Below, in pieces: positions 17,108-26,444 of a stretch of 64,000 nucleotides of DNA. The notes below the pieces were generated by a model that saw nothing but the letters and a program-made list of their open reading frames with translations, was not told where the DNA came from and did not search any database. The position numbers and the translations under genes were made by a program. Numbering within the stretch: the first letter of the stretch is position 1; the number at the start of each line of letters is the position of its first letter. This DNA comes from Acidovorax sp. GTDB lineage: Bacteria; Pseudomonadota; Gammaproteobacteria; Burkholderiales; Burkholderiaceae_C. The stretch spans positions 62,001-126,000 of the forward strand of contig JAITLO010000046.1 of the NCBI GenBank assembly GCA_031277855.1, in the 5' to 3' direction.

Positions 17108-18544
17108 ATGCACGCATTTCCTTTCTCGCACGCCCTGGTGCGTTCCCATGGGCCCAGTCTGGCGCTGCGCCGCTCTGCCGTGGCAGTGGCCGCCACCGCC
17201 TTGCTGGCTGCAAGCTTGTGGGGCGTTGCGCCATCCCAGGCCCAGGCCCAGGCAGCCGCATCCCCTGCTGCCACCAGCAGCCCGGCCGCGCTGGCGCTGC
17301 AATCGCAGATCGATGAGCGCGCCAAGGCGATTGAGAGCAAATTGATTGCCTGGCGCCGCGACATCCACCAACACCCTGAAATGGGCAATCTGGAAACCCG
17401 CACTGCGGCCCTGGTGGCCGAGCATTTGCGCAAGCTGGGCATGGAGGTGAAAACCGGCGTGGCCGTCACCGGTGTGGTGGGCCTGCTCAAGGGCGGCCAG
17501 CCCGGGCCGGTCGTGGCCTTGCGTGCCGATATGGATGCGCTGCCGGTCAAGGAAAACGTGGATATTCCCTTTGCCTCCAAAGCCAAGGGCATTTACCTGG
17601 GCAAGGAGGTGGACGTGATGCATGCCTGCGGGCATGACACCCATGTGGCGATTCTGATGGCCACGGCCGAGGTGCTGGCCGGCATGCAGCAGCAACTGCC
17701 CGGCAGTGTGAAGTTCATCTTCCAGCCTGCGGAAGAGACGCCGGCCACCTTCGAGCCCGATGGTGAGAAGATCTGGGGTGCCAAGCAAATGATCAAGGAA
17801 GGGGTGATGCAAAACCCCAAGGTGGATGCAGTGTTTGGTCTGCACGCCTCCAGCGCCTATCCGGCCGGCTGGATTGCCTGGCGTGCGGGTCCGGCCATGG
17901 CCGCGGCCGATCAGTTCTGGATCGATGTCCAAGGCAAGCAAACCCATGGTGCGCGCCCCTGGCAGGGGATTGACCCCATCGTTACCGGCTCGCAAATCGT
18001 GCTGGGCCTGCAGACCATCATCAGCCGCCAGGCCAATATCGGACTGGAGCCTGCCGTGGTCACCGTGGGCACTTTCCATGCTGGCAACCGCATGAACATC
18101 GTGCCCGATGCCGCCTCCATGACGGGCACTGTGCGCACCTATGACGAGGGCATGAAGAAAGACATACACCGCCGCATCCACACCACGGCCACCCATATTG
18201 CCGAAAGCGCGGGCACCACGGCCAAGGTGAAGGTGGTGGAGCTGTACAACGCCGTGGTCAATCCACCCGACCTGACCGCGCAGATGGCACCCACGCTGCA
18301 GCGCGTGGCGGGCAAGGGCAATTACGGCGTCATGCCCAAGGCCACGGGCTCGGAGGATTTCTCCTTCTACCAGCAAGAGGCTCCGGGTCTGTTCATTAAC
18401 CTGGGCGTCACCCCCAAGGGCCAGGACCCTGCCAAGGCCGCGCCCAACCACTCGCCCAATTTCTATGTGGACGAGTCCGGCCTGATCTTTGGCGTGCGCG
18501 CGCTGGCCCATCTGACGGTGGACTACATGCTGGCAGCCAAGTAA
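17108..18544 (+). CDS. Exported M20-family amidohydrolase
   Basis: A metal-dependent N-acyl-amino-acid amidohydrolase of 478 residues, of the M20D group (hippurate hydrolase, IAA-amino acid hydrolase). The N-terminal signal region has LRRSAVAVAATALLAASLWG followed by an Ala-Gln repeat (SQAQAQA), so it is probably periplasmic. Catalytic features: RRDIHQHPEMGN, ALRADMDALPV, the metal site HACGHDTHVA, QPAEET, GSEDFSFY near the C-terminus. The start ATG (MHAFPF) follows a GGAGA site 6 nt upstream. It may form a unit with the class IV aminotransferase 70 bp downstream. Substrate not determined. Confidence 0.9.
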   Translation: MHAFPFSHALVRSHGPSLALRRSAVAVAATALLAASLWGVAPSQAQAQAAASPAATSSPAALALQSQIDERAKAIESKLIAWRRDIHQHPEMGNLETRTAALVAEHLRKLGMEVKTGVAVTGVVGLLKGGQPGPVVALRADMDALPVKENVDIPFASKAKGIYLGKEVDVMHACGHDTHVAILMATAEVLAGMQQQLPGSVKFIFQPAEETPATFEPDGEKIWGAKQMIKEGVMQNPKVDAVFGLHASSAYPAGWIAWRAGPAMAAADQFWIDVQGKQTHGARPWQGIDPIVTGSQIVLGLQTIISRQANIGLEPAVVTVGTFHAGNRMNIVPDAASMTGTVRTYDEGMKKDIHRRIHTTATHIAESAGTTAKVKVVELYNAVVNPPDLTAQMAPTLQRVAGKGNYGVMPKATGSEDFSFYQQEAPGLFINLGVTPKGQDPAKAAPNHSPNFYVDESGLIFGVRALAHLTVDYMLAAK

Positions 18545-18616
18545 GCGCCTTGTCCGCTGGTGATCGTCCAGGATGGCCCGCGGACGTCCTGTTTTCTCGT
18601 TGAAAGCACTAGCGCT

Positions 18617-19537
18617 ATGCAACTCCCTGAACCACCCGCAGCAGCCAGCATGGAAGGTGGCTGCGCCTTTGCAGACGGCGGCTTCGTGCCTCTGTCGGAG
18701 GCCAAGATCTCCTTGTTCGACTGGGGCTTTACCCGCTCGGATGCCACCTATGACGTGGTCAGCGTCTGGCAAGGTGCGTTTTTCCGGCTGGATGCCCACC
18801 TTGAGCGTTTCATGGCCAGCATGGCGGCGCTGCGCATGCAGATTCCCTATGACAAGGCAGCCTTGCGCAGCATCGTCCATGGTTGCGTGCGCGCCTCGGG
18901 TCTGCAAAGCGCCTATGTGGCGCTGGTGTGCACGCGCGGTGTGCCTGCCCCCGGTGTGCGCGATCCTCGGCTGGCGCAAAACCGCTTTTATGCCTACGCC
19001 ATTCCCTATGTCTGGATTGCCAATCCCGAAAAACAAAAACAGGGGCTGGACCTGTACATCAGCCAGCGCACCCGCATACCGGCCAGCTCGGTAGACCCTC
19101 GTATCAAGAACTACCACTGGCTGGATCTGGTGCAGTCGCTGTTTGAGGCCTATGACGGGGGGCACGACACCAGCTGCGTGCTGGACGCCAATGGCCATAT
19201 CGCAGAGGGCCCGGGCTTTAATCTCTTCATGGTGAAGCAGGGCGTGGTGTACACGCCGGACAGCGGAGTCTTGCAGGGCATTTCCCGCCAGACCGTGCTG
19301 GAGCTGTGTGCGCGGCAAGGGCTTTCTACCAGTCTCGAACCGCTACCGATGGCAGCGCTGCGCGCCGCTGATGAGGTGTTTATCACTTCCACGGCCGGAG
19401 GGGTGATGCCGGTCTCACGCCTGGACGGCCAGACACTGCCGCATTTTCCGGGCCCTGTCACGCAGCGGCTGCATGCAGCGTATTGGGCGTTGCATGATGA
19501 GCCTGGCATGCGCGACCCTGTGGACTACAAAGACTGA
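18617..19537 (+). CDS. Class IV (D-alanine/branched-chain type) aminotransferase
   Basis: A PLP-dependent fold-type IV aminotransferase of 306 residues. The N-terminus has GFVPLSEAKISLFDWGFTRSDATYDVVSVW, split by the usual Ala-Lys-Ile-Ser-Leu and Asp-Trp-Gly-Phe motif. The catalytic Lys lies in RIKNYHWLDLV (about residue 165). The C-terminal phosphate-binding region is TSTAGGVMPV. It could be a D-amino acid, branched-chain or (R)-selective amine transaminase; the motifs do not settle which. The gene follows the amidohydrolase with a short gap, suggesting that deacylation and transamination of an amino compound are linked. It converges with nasA, 9 bp apart. Confidence 0.85.
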   Translation: MQLPEPPAAASMEGGCAFADGGFVPLSEAKISLFDWGFTRSDATYDVVSVWQGAFFRLDAHLERFMASMAALRMQIPYDKAALRSIVHGCVRASGLQSAYVALVCTRGVPAPGVRDPRLAQNRFYAYAIPYVWIANPEKQKQGLDLYISQRTRIPASSVDPRIKNYHWLDLVQSLFEAYDGGHDTSCVLDANGHIAEGPGFNLFMVKQGVVYTPDSGVLQGISRQTVLELCARQGLSTSLEPLPMAALRAADEVFITSTAGGVMPVSRLDGQTLPHFPGPVTQRLHAAYWALHDEPGMRDPVDYKD

Positions 19538-19546
19538 GTGCGGCTC

Positions 19547-22384
19547 TTAGCGGGCCATATCCGGCCATGGTGCAGCCTCTACGCTGCGCACCAGCTGGCG
19601 CAGCCGTGGCAGGCAGGAGCCGCATTGTGTGCCGCAATGCAACTGGGTCTGCAGCTGGGCCAGGCGTTCCGCTTCATTCCCGCGACAGGCTTGCAAGGTG
19701 GTGGTGATGGCCGTTTCCTTTACGCCGAGGCAGCTGCAGATGGTGGCCGTGCATATGCCTGCGGATCCCTTGGGGGCGTTGGCCCCGGGGCTGAGCAGCG
19801 CGCGGCTGTCCAGCTGCAAGGGCTGCTCGCCTTGCAGCAGTGCGCCCAGCCAGTGACCGGCGCGGGTGTCACCGCACAGCAGCAAGGCCTCCAGCCAGGT
19901 GCCGGTTTCATCTGTGCGCAGACGCAGTGTGCGGCTGCGCTGGCGCTGGGGGTCGGCGTAATGCAGTACCTTATCGCCGGCCAAATCCAATAGCTGGCGA
20001 ATCTGCTGCAGCACGCCAGGGGGCGGAGTGTGGGGATGGGCTGCGCGCAGAAGCAAGCCGCTTCGCGCTGAAGTGGCGGCCTCCAATGGCGCGACTGTTG
20101 CAAAAGGCATGCAGCTGGCGAATGCAAACTGCGGAAACAATGCCGCCAGTTGCTGGCGCACGGTGAGCAACTGCTCGGCCGGCAGCCAGGCCATGGCCAG
20201 CAGGCTCCAGGGCAGGTCTACGGCCTGCACGCTGACGGCCGCGTGTTTGAGTTCGGGTTGCTTGGACTGGGGGCAGAACGCAGCAGTTGCCAGTGCATTC
20301 ACGCCATCGCTGCCTCCCAGGAATTCGCTGCCCCAGTGCATGGGCAGATAGACCTGGCCCAGGCCCAGGCCCGCATCGGCCTGCAGCGGAACCAGCAACT
20401 GGCCCTGGCGGCTGCGCACGGCCACGGTGTGGCCGGCTTGAAGGCCCAGGCGTTCCATGTCCTGTGGGTGCATGTGCAGCGCGGGCTCTGGGTTATGGGA
20501 AAACAAGCGGCCCAACTGGCCGGTGCGGCTCATGCCATGCCATTGGTCTCGCAGCCGGCCGGTATTCAGGCTGAAGGGGTAGCGCGCATCGCAGGTCTGG
20601 GCCGGGGGCTGCCAGGCTTGCGCTGCAAGGCGGGCGCGGCCATCGGCCGTGGGAAAAATGCCGTCGGCATACAGGCGTTGCGTGCCGCTGGCCTGGCCTG
20701 TGGGGTAGGGCCATTGCTGCGGGCCCTGGGTCTCCAGTAGGGCCCAGGACAGGCCGGTGATGTCCAGGTCCCGGCCCCGGGTGCTTTCTCTGTGCTCTTC
20801 CCAGATGGCCTGTGCACCCGCCTCGGGCATGGCCTGGTCGTATGGGAAGAGTGTGGGCAGGCCGGGGCGCAGATGCCGCTCCAGGCGCTGGGCGATCTGG
20901 GCGGCAATCACCCAGTCGTGGCGCGCCTCCGCCAAGGGTGGCAGGGCGGCACGCACGCGGGAGATGCGGCGTTCGCTATTGGTCACCGTGCCCAGTTTTT
21001 CGCCCCAGGTGGTGGCAGGTAGCAGCAGGTCGGCATAGGCGGCGGTGGCCGTGGTGGCAAAAGCGTCTTGCACCATGACGAAGTCGCAGCGCTGCAGGGC
21101 GCGGCGCACGGTGGCCTGGTCGGGCAGGCTGTGGGCCGGGTTGGTGCAGGCAATCCACAGCACCTTGATGGCGCCATCGGCCGCGGCCTCGAACAACTCC
21201 ACCGCTGTTTTACCCGGCGTGGCAGGAACGCTGTCCACGCCCCATAGCGCAGCGACTTCGGCGCGGTGTGCGGCATTGCCCAGATCGCGGTGGGCAGACA
21301 GCAGATTGGCCATGCCGCCCACCTCGCGCCCGCCCATGGCATTGGGCTGGCCGGTGAGGCTGAAGGGGCCGGCTCCGGCGCGGCCTATCTGGCCGGTGGC
21401 CAGGTGGAGGTTGATGAGTGCCGCATTCTTGGCCGTGCCGCTGCTGCTTTGGTTCAGCCCCTGGCAATACAGGCTGAGGGTGGGGCGGCGCTGGCTGGGG
21501 GGCACATCGCACCCGCCCAGGGCAAACCAGCGCGCGGCGCGACGCACATCCTGCTGCGCCAGGCCGCAGGCGTGGGCCACAAAGTCCGGCGTATAGCTGC
21601 GCACCAGCGCTTTCAGCGCGGCAAAGCCGCTGGTGTGTTGCTGGATAAAGGCCGGGTCCACCCAGCCTTCCCACAACATCAGGTGCAGCATGCCGTGGAA
21701 CAAGGCCACATCGCTGCCGGGTTGCAGGGGCAAAAACAAATCGGCCAGCTCGGCCGTTTCGGTGCGGCGCGGGTCGGCCACGATGATTTTCAGCTGCGGG
21801 TTGGCGGCCTTGGCCGCTTCTATGCGCCTGAACAGCACGGGATGGGCCCAGGCCGCATTGCTGCCGGCCAGGAAGATGCAGCCCGCATGGTCCACATCCT
21901 CATAGCAGCAGGGCGGGGCATCGGCGCCCAGCGTGGCCTTGTAGCCGGCCACGGCGCTGCTCATGCACAGGCGGGAGTTGGTGTCCAGGTTGTTGGTGCC
22001 CAGCAGGCCCTTGGCCAGTTTGTTGAAGACGTAGTAGTCCTCGGTCAGCAACTGGCCGCTGGCGTAAATGCCGATGGCGTCGGGCCCATGCTGCTGCACG
22101 GCGCTGGCAATGCGGGTGGCGGCCAGGTCCAGGGCTGCATCCCAGGCCAGGGGCTGGGGCGGGGCCCCGCGTTCGGCGCGCTGCAGAGGCTGCAGCAGCC
22201 GGGTTTGCCGCGCCAGCGATGGTGCGGCCGTCAGGTGCAGCGTGCTGCCCTTGCTGCACAGCCGGCCGAAGTTGGCGGGGTGATCCTGGTCGCCACGCAC
22301 GCCGGTGATGTGCGTGCCATCGGATTCAATGATCACGCCGCAGCCCACGCCGCAGTAAGGACAGGTGGAACGGGTCTCTTGCAT
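19547..22384 (-). CDS. nasA: Assimilatory nitrate reductase, catalytic subunit
   Basis: Molybdenum bis-MGD enzyme reducing nitrate to nitrite in the cytoplasm. The 945-residue protein starts with a [4Fe-4S] motif, CPYCGVGC (residues 8-15) and LCSKGS further on, followed by the molybdopterin oxidoreductase domain (for example GQPNAMGGREVGGMANLL) and the dinucleotide-binding domain (NTGRLRDQWHGMSRTGQ). The C-terminus adds a BFD-like [2Fe-2S] domain, CSCLGV with CGTQCGSC, which in NasA proteins takes electrons from a partner reductase. It is the last gene of the nitrate transcript; a dispersed repeat lies in the 250-bp gap after nirD. Confidence 0.96.
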   Translation of the reverse strand: MQETRSTCPYCGVGCGVIIESDGTHITGVRGDQDHPANFGRLCSKGSTLHLTAAPSLARQTRLLQPLQRAERGAPPQPLAWDAALDLAATRIASAVQQHGPDAIGIYASGQLLTEDYYVFNKLAKGLLGTNNLDTNSRLCMSSAVAGYKATLGADAPPCCYEDVDHAGCIFLAGSNAAWAHPVLFRRIEAAKAANPQLKIIVADPRRTETAELADLFLPLQPGSDVALFHGMLHLMLWEGWVDPAFIQQHTSGFAALKALVRSYTPDFVAHACGLAQQDVRRAARWFALGGCDVPPSQRRPTLSLYCQGLNQSSSGTAKNAALINLHLATGQIGRAGAGPFSLTGQPNAMGGREVGGMANLLSAHRDLGNAAHRAEVAALWGVDSVPATPGKTAVELFEAAADGAIKVLWIACTNPAHSLPDQATVRRALQRCDFVMVQDAFATTATAAYADLLLPATTWGEKLGTVTNSERRISRVRAALPPLAEARHDWVIAAQIAQRLERHLRPGLPTLFPYDQAMPEAGAQAIWEEHRESTRGRDLDITGLSWALLETQGPQQWPYPTGQASGTQRLYADGIFPTADGRARLAAQAWQPPAQTCDARYPFSLNTGRLRDQWHGMSRTGQLGRLFSHNPEPALHMHPQDMERLGLQAGHTVAVRSRQGQLLVPLQADAGLGLGQVYLPMHWGSEFLGGSDGVNALATAAFCPQSKQPELKHAAVSVQAVDLPWSLLAMAWLPAEQLLTVRQQLAALFPQFAFASCMPFATVAPLEAATSARSGLLLRAAHPHTPPPGVLQQIRQLLDLAGDKVLHYADPQRQRSRTLRLRTDETGTWLEALLLCGDTRAGHWLGALLQGEQPLQLDSRALLSPGANAPKGSAGICTATICSCLGVKETAITTTLQACRGNEAERLAQLQTQLHCGTQCGSCLPRLRQLVRSVEAAPWPDMAR

Positions 22385-22447
22385 GGCCTGGATGCTCCGA
22401 TTCAGAGTGTTTTAGCCCGCTAACGCAGGCTGTATGGGCTGAGGCAG

Positions 22448-22630
22448 CTCTCTTTTCCTGAGCTTGGACTGCGCCTTGTTTCGAGGCGGCCATACAGCGC
22501 TTGAGGCTTTGTTGTGCGCCCTTGCCGTGCACATGCACTGTCTGCGGGCGCACGCCGCGCCTGAAGCGCTGTCTGGCCGTTGGGCTTGTGCTTCGAGGCC
22601 CGCTGCTGTGTGCCGGCCCACTCCAGCATT
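22448..22630 (-). repeat. Dispersed repeat family A, copy 2, inside the nitrate operon
   Basis: Reverse-oriented counterpart of the segment at 10667-10840. Reading the minus strand, blocks such as GCGCTTCAGGCGCG, GACAGTGCATGTGCACGG, CAACAAAGC and GCCGCCTCGAAAC align with the first copy at roughly 70-80 percent by eye. It fills almost all of the nirD-nasA gap. Boundaries are approximate. Confidence 0.65.
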
Positions 22631-22635
22631 CCAAG

Positions 22636-23019
22636 TCATCTGGCTCCGCAGCGGCGTGCAGGGCCGGCCATGGGGGCTTGCAGCTCCAGCGCGTGGTGGG
22701 CCAGCTCGTGGGCATCCAGGTAGACGGCGCCGTCCTCCAGCTTCACGGCAAAGCGGGGCGTGCAGCCTTCATCGGGGGCTGTGGCCTGGCCGTCGCCCAG
22801 GCCTATGGTCCAGTTGTGCAGCGGGCAGGCCACGCTGCGGCCCAGCACCAGACCTTGCGACAGCGGGCCGCCCTTGTGCGGGCAGCGGTCGAGCAGGGCA
22901 AAGACCTCATCCTCGCGGTTGCGGAAGATGGCCACATCCAGCCCCTGTGCGCGGGCCACGCGGCGCGCGCCCAGCATGGGGATGTCGTCGAGCATGCAAA
23001 TGGCTTGCCAGTCGGGCAT
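22636..23019 (-). CDS. nirD: Nitrite reductase small subunit (Rieske type)
   Basis: Small subunit of the cytoplasmic NADH-dependent assimilatory nitrite reductase. The 127-residue protein carries a Rieske-like [2Fe-2S] pattern with CPHKGGPLS and CPLHNW, both Cys-X-His/Cys-X2-His pairs intact. Many NirD proteins lack the cluster ligands, so this one is the cluster-bearing version. It lies 64 bp after nirB on the same strand. Confidence 0.93.
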   Translation of the reverse strand: MPDWQAICMLDDIPMLGARRVARAQGLDVAIFRNREDEVFALLDRCPHKGGPLSQGLVLGRSVACPLHNWTIGLGDGQATAPDEGCTPRFAVKLEDGAVYLDAHELAHHALELQAPMAGPARRCGAR

Positions 23020-23083
23020 TGCTATTCCTTTGTGAGCTAACTATGCAGATGGTGTATTTATAAGAGGCAGTTTGGGTACTGAA

Positions 23084-25588
23084 TCACGCCGGCACAGCGG
23101 GCTGCGATGCCAGGGGAATGGCGCGGAATTGGCGCCCATCCACACCGGCCTTGTCCTGCTCAAACCAGGGGTCTGGCGCGTCGGCCAGCACGGCCTGCAA
23201 CTGGGCCCACAAGGCCTGGCGGCCCGGGGCGTCTTGCAAGATGCGCTGCTTCACGTATTCCAGGCCCACGCGGGCCACGTAGTGCACGGTGCGCTCCAGG
23301 TACCAGCCCTCCAGGCGGTAGAGCTGCATAAAGGCGCCGGTGTGTTCCATCACCTCTTCGGCGGTTTTCAGCTTGGTGAAAAAATGCGCCACCTCGGTCT
23401 TGATGCCGCCGTTGCCGGCGATGTACATCTCCCAGCCGCTTTCAACGCCGACAATGCCCACATCCTTGATGCCCGATTCCGCGCAATTGCGTGGGCAGCC
23501 GCTGACGGCGAACTTCACCTTGTGCGGGGCATACATGCCGAAGAAGGCGCGCTCCAGGTCCTTGCCCAACTGGGTGCTGTCTTGCGTGCCCATGCGGCAC
23601 CATTCGCTACCCACACAGGTTTTGACCGTGCGTAGCGCCTTGGCATAGGCGTGGCCGCAGGGCATGCCTATGTCCTGCCACACGGCCTGCAGGTCTTCTT
23701 TTTTCACCCCCAGCAGGTCGATGCGCTGGCCGCCGGTGACCTTGACCGTGGGGATTTGGTATTTTTCCACCACGTCGGCAATGCGGCGCAGCTCGGCCGC
23801 CGTGGTCTCGCCGCCCCACATGCGGGGGATGACGCTGTAAGTCCCGTCTTTTTGGATGTTGGCGTGGCTGCGCTCGTTGATAAAGCGGCTTTGCGGATCG
23901 TCCCTGGCATCTTTGGGCCAGGTGCTGGTGAGGTAGTAGTTCACGGCCGGGCGGCAGCTGGCGCAGCCGTGAGGCGTGCGCCATTCCATGGTACGGAACA
24001 CGCTGTCCATGCTCAGCAGCCGCTGCTGGGCAATGGCGTCGCGCACGGTCTGGTGGCCATGGGCGGTGCAGGCGCACAGGGGCTTGGGGCCTTGGACTGC
24101 CGCTGCAGCCTGGCTGCCAGCCGTGAGCGCGATCAGCTGCTCCACCACGCCGGTGCAGGCGCCGCAGCTGGCGCTGGCCTTGGTGTGCTTGCGCACCGCG
24201 TCCAGCGTGAGCAGGCCTTTGTCACGGATGGCCTGGCAGATGCGCCCCTTGCTGACGCCGTTGCAGCCGCAGACCTCGTCGCTGTCCTGCATGGCAGCGG
24301 CCTTGCAGGGGGCTACCTCGCCGCCTGCCGTGGCGCTGCCTAGGGCCAGGGTTTCGCCCAGCATCAGCCGGTCGCGGATATCGGCCACCGAGCGGCCCTC
24401 GCGCAGCAGCTTGAAGTACCAGCTGCCGTCGGTGGTGTCTCCATACAGGCAGGCGCCCACCAGCTTGTCGTTCTGGATCACCAGCTTTTTGTACACGCCG
24501 CCGCCAGCGGCATAGGGGTCGCGCAGCACAATCTCTTCTGTGTCTTCGCCGCCTTGGAAGTTGCCCGCCGAGAACAAATCGATGCCCGTGACCTTGAGCT
24601 TGGTCGAGGTCTGTGAGCCCGCATAGCGCCCAATCCCCCATTCGGCCAGGTGGTTGGCCGCGACCCGTCCCTGCTCAAACAGCGGGGCCACCAGGCCATA
24701 GGCCACGCCGCGGTGGGCCGCGCATTCGCCCACGGCGTAGATGCGCGGGTCGGTCACGGTTTGCAGCGTGTCGCTGACCACAATGCCCCGGTCCACATGC
24801 AAGCGCATGGACCGGGCCAGCTGGGTGTTGGGGCGTATGCCCACGGCCATCACCACCAGTTGGGCGGGCACTTCGCTGCCGTCTTTGAAGCGCACTGCGC
24901 GCACCCTGCGACTGGGGCCATGGTTGTCATCGCCCAGCAGCTCCTGGGTCTGGGCCTGCATCACAAACTGCATGCCGCGCGCGGCCAACGACTGCTGCAG
25001 CATGCGGCCGGCCACGGGGTCGAGCTGGCGCTCCATCAGCCATTCGCAGGCGTGGACCACGGTCACGCGCATGCCGCGCTTCATCAGGCCGTTGGCGGCC
25101 TCCAGCCCCAGCAGGCCGCCGCCAATCACCACCGCATCTTGGTATTGGCTGGCAGCGGCCAGCATGGCCTGGGTGTCGGCAATGTCGCGATAGCCCAGCA
25201 CGCCTTGCAGGTCCTTGCCGGGAATGGGCAGCATGAACGGCGTGGAGCCTGTGGCCAGCACCAGGCGGTCATAGGGCACGCTGATGCGCTGGCCCGCCAC
25301 ATTGATGCCGCGCACCACGCGGCGCTGGCGGTCCACCTCGGTCACGGTGCAGCCGGCATGCAGCTGTATGCCGTGGTCCTGGTACCAGGCCCAGTCGTTG
25401 AGCACGATGTCTTCCAGCGTTTGCTCACCCGCCAGCACCGGTGACAGCAGAATGCGGTTGTAGTTGGGGTGGGGCTCGGCGCCAAAGACGGTGATGTCAT
25501 AGCGCTCGGGCGCCAGCTTGAGCAACTCTTCCAGGGTGCGTATGCCGGCCATGCCATTGCCGACCAGCACCAGTTTGGATCTTTGCAT
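23084..25588 (-). CDS. nirB: Nitrite reductase large subunit
   Basis: NADH-dependent siroheme nitrite reductase of 834 residues, reducing nitrite to ammonium. Domain order: FAD/NAD(P)-binding reductase (LVLVGNGMAGIRTLEEL at the N-terminus, VIGGGLLGLEAANGL near 150), BFD-like [2Fe-2S] domain (CGCNGVSKGRIC and SCGACTG), then ferredoxin-like and siroheme/[4Fe-4S] domains with CVGSEWCRMG and GCPRNCAESG. The ATG (MQRSKL) follows a GGAGTTCCCC-type leader with GGAG; the longer upstream frame is antisense-like and overlaps the ABC ATPase gene, so it is rejected. It is 34 bp downstream of the transporter ATPase gene. Confidence 0.96.
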   Translation of the reverse strand: MQRSKLVLVGNGMAGIRTLEELLKLAPERYDITVFGAEPHPNYNRILLSPVLAGEQTLEDIVLNDWAWYQDHGIQLHAGCTVTEVDRQRRVVRGINVAGQRISVPYDRLVLATGSTPFMLPIPGKDLQGVLGYRDIADTQAMLAAASQYQDAVVIGGGLLGLEAANGLMKRGMRVTVVHACEWLMERQLDPVAGRMLQQSLAARGMQFVMQAQTQELLGDDNHGPSRRVRAVRFKDGSEVPAQLVVMAVGIRPNTQLARSMRLHVDRGIVVSDTLQTVTDPRIYAVGECAAHRGVAYGLVAPLFEQGRVAANHLAEWGIGRYAGSQTSTKLKVTGIDLFSAGNFQGGEDTEEIVLRDPYAAGGGVYKKLVIQNDKLVGACLYGDTTDGSWYFKLLREGRSVADIRDRLMLGETLALGSATAGGEVAPCKAAAMQDSDEVCGCNGVSKGRICQAIRDKGLLTLDAVRKHTKASASCGACTGVVEQLIALTAGSQAAAAVQGPKPLCACTAHGHQTVRDAIAQQRLLSMDSVFRTMEWRTPHGCASCRPAVNYYLTSTWPKDARDDPQSRFINERSHANIQKDGTYSVIPRMWGGETTAAELRRIADVVEKYQIPTVKVTGGQRIDLLGVKKEDLQAVWQDIGMPCGHAYAKALRTVKTCVGSEWCRMGTQDSTQLGKDLERAFFGMYAPHKVKFAVSGCPRNCAESGIKDVGIVGVESGWEMYIAGNGGIKTEVAHFFTKLKTAEEVMEHTGAFMQLYRLEGWYLERTVHYVARVGLEYVKQRILQDAPGRQALWAQLQAVLADAPDPWFEQDKAGVDGRQFRAIPLASQPAVPA

Positions 25589-25622
25589 GGGGAACTCCTT
25601 GTGAACACGGAGCACGGCGGCT

Positions 25623-26444
25623 TCAGGCGGCCTGCTCCACATGGCCTTGGCGGGTGTAGAGAAAGTCCAGCACCGTTTTGCGGCAATGCTGGTAGAGCGG
25701 GTCGCCGGCCAGGGCCAGGCGGTCGCGCGGGCGGGGCAGGGGCACGCTGAGCACCTCGCCAATGGTGGCGGCCGGCCCGTTGGTGAGCATCACAATGCGG
25801 TCGGACAGCAGCACGGCCTCGTCCACATCGTGGGTGACCATGACCACGGTGCTGCGCGTGCGGGCCACGATGTCCATCAGCTCATCCTGCAGCTTGGCGC
25901 GGGTCAGGGCGTCGAGGGCGCCAAAGGGCTCGTCCATCAGCAGCACCTGGGGCTCCATGGACAGGGCCCGGGCAATGCCCACGCGCTGCTTCATGCCGCC
26001 CGAGATCTCCCCCGGGCGCTTGCTGGCCGCATGGCCCAGGCCCACCAGCGCCAGCGCGGCATCGGTGCGGGCTTTCAGCTCGGCCCTGCTTTCCCTGGCG
26101 CCAAACACCCGCTCCACTGCCAGATAGACATTGGCATGGCAGCTGAGCCAGGGCAGCAGCGAGTGGTTTTGGAACACCATGGCGCGCTCGGGCCCCGGGC
26201 CCTTGATCTCCTTGTTGGCGCACAGCAGCACGCCCTGGCTGGGCGTGGTGAGGCCGGCAATCAGGTTCAGCAGCGTGGACTTGCCGCAGCCCGAGTGGCC
26301 TATCAAGCTGACGAACTCACCCTGGGCAATGTGCAGATCGATGTCGCGCAGCGCCGGGAACAGGCCCTGGGCCGTGGCAAAGCTTTGGCTTACGCCCTGG
26401 ATGGCGATGTACTGCTCGCGCAGCGTGCAGAGGGTGGTGTTCAT
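25623..26444 (-). CDS. Nitrate/nitrite ABC transporter ATP-binding protein
   Basis: ATPase of the NrtABD/NasFED-type importer, 273 residues. Walker A GHSGCGKST (about 49-57), Q-loop VFQNHSLLPWLS, signature SGGMKQR, Walker B VLLMDEPFGALD and the switch His in VTHDVDEA are all present. The start codon overlaps the stop of the permease gene by 4 bp (ATGA), showing translational coupling. Context with nitrate and nitrite reductases supports nitrate as the substrate, and the sequence lacks the C-terminal substrate-binding fusion seen in NrtC, so it matches NrtD/NasD-type ATPases. Confidence 0.93.
   Translation of the reverse strand: MNTTLCTLREQYIAIQGVSQSFATAQGLFPALRDIDLHIAQGEFVSLIGHSGCGKSTLLNLIAGLTTPSQGVLLCANKEIKGPGPERAMVFQNHSLLPWLSCHANVYLAVERVFGARESRAELKARTDAALALVGLGHAASKRPGEISGGMKQRVGIARALSMEPQVLLMDEPFGALDALTRAKLQDELMDIVARTRSTVVMVTHDVDEAVLLSDRIVMLTNGPAATIGEVLSVPLPRPRDRLALAGDPLYQHCRKTVLDFLYTRQGHVEQAA

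Noticed and set aside
22412..22639. Small open frames in the nirD-nasA gap and around 10.6-10.9 kb with similar translations
   Set aside because: The similarity comes from a dispersed DNA repeat; frames are open by chance and lack ribosome-binding sites.
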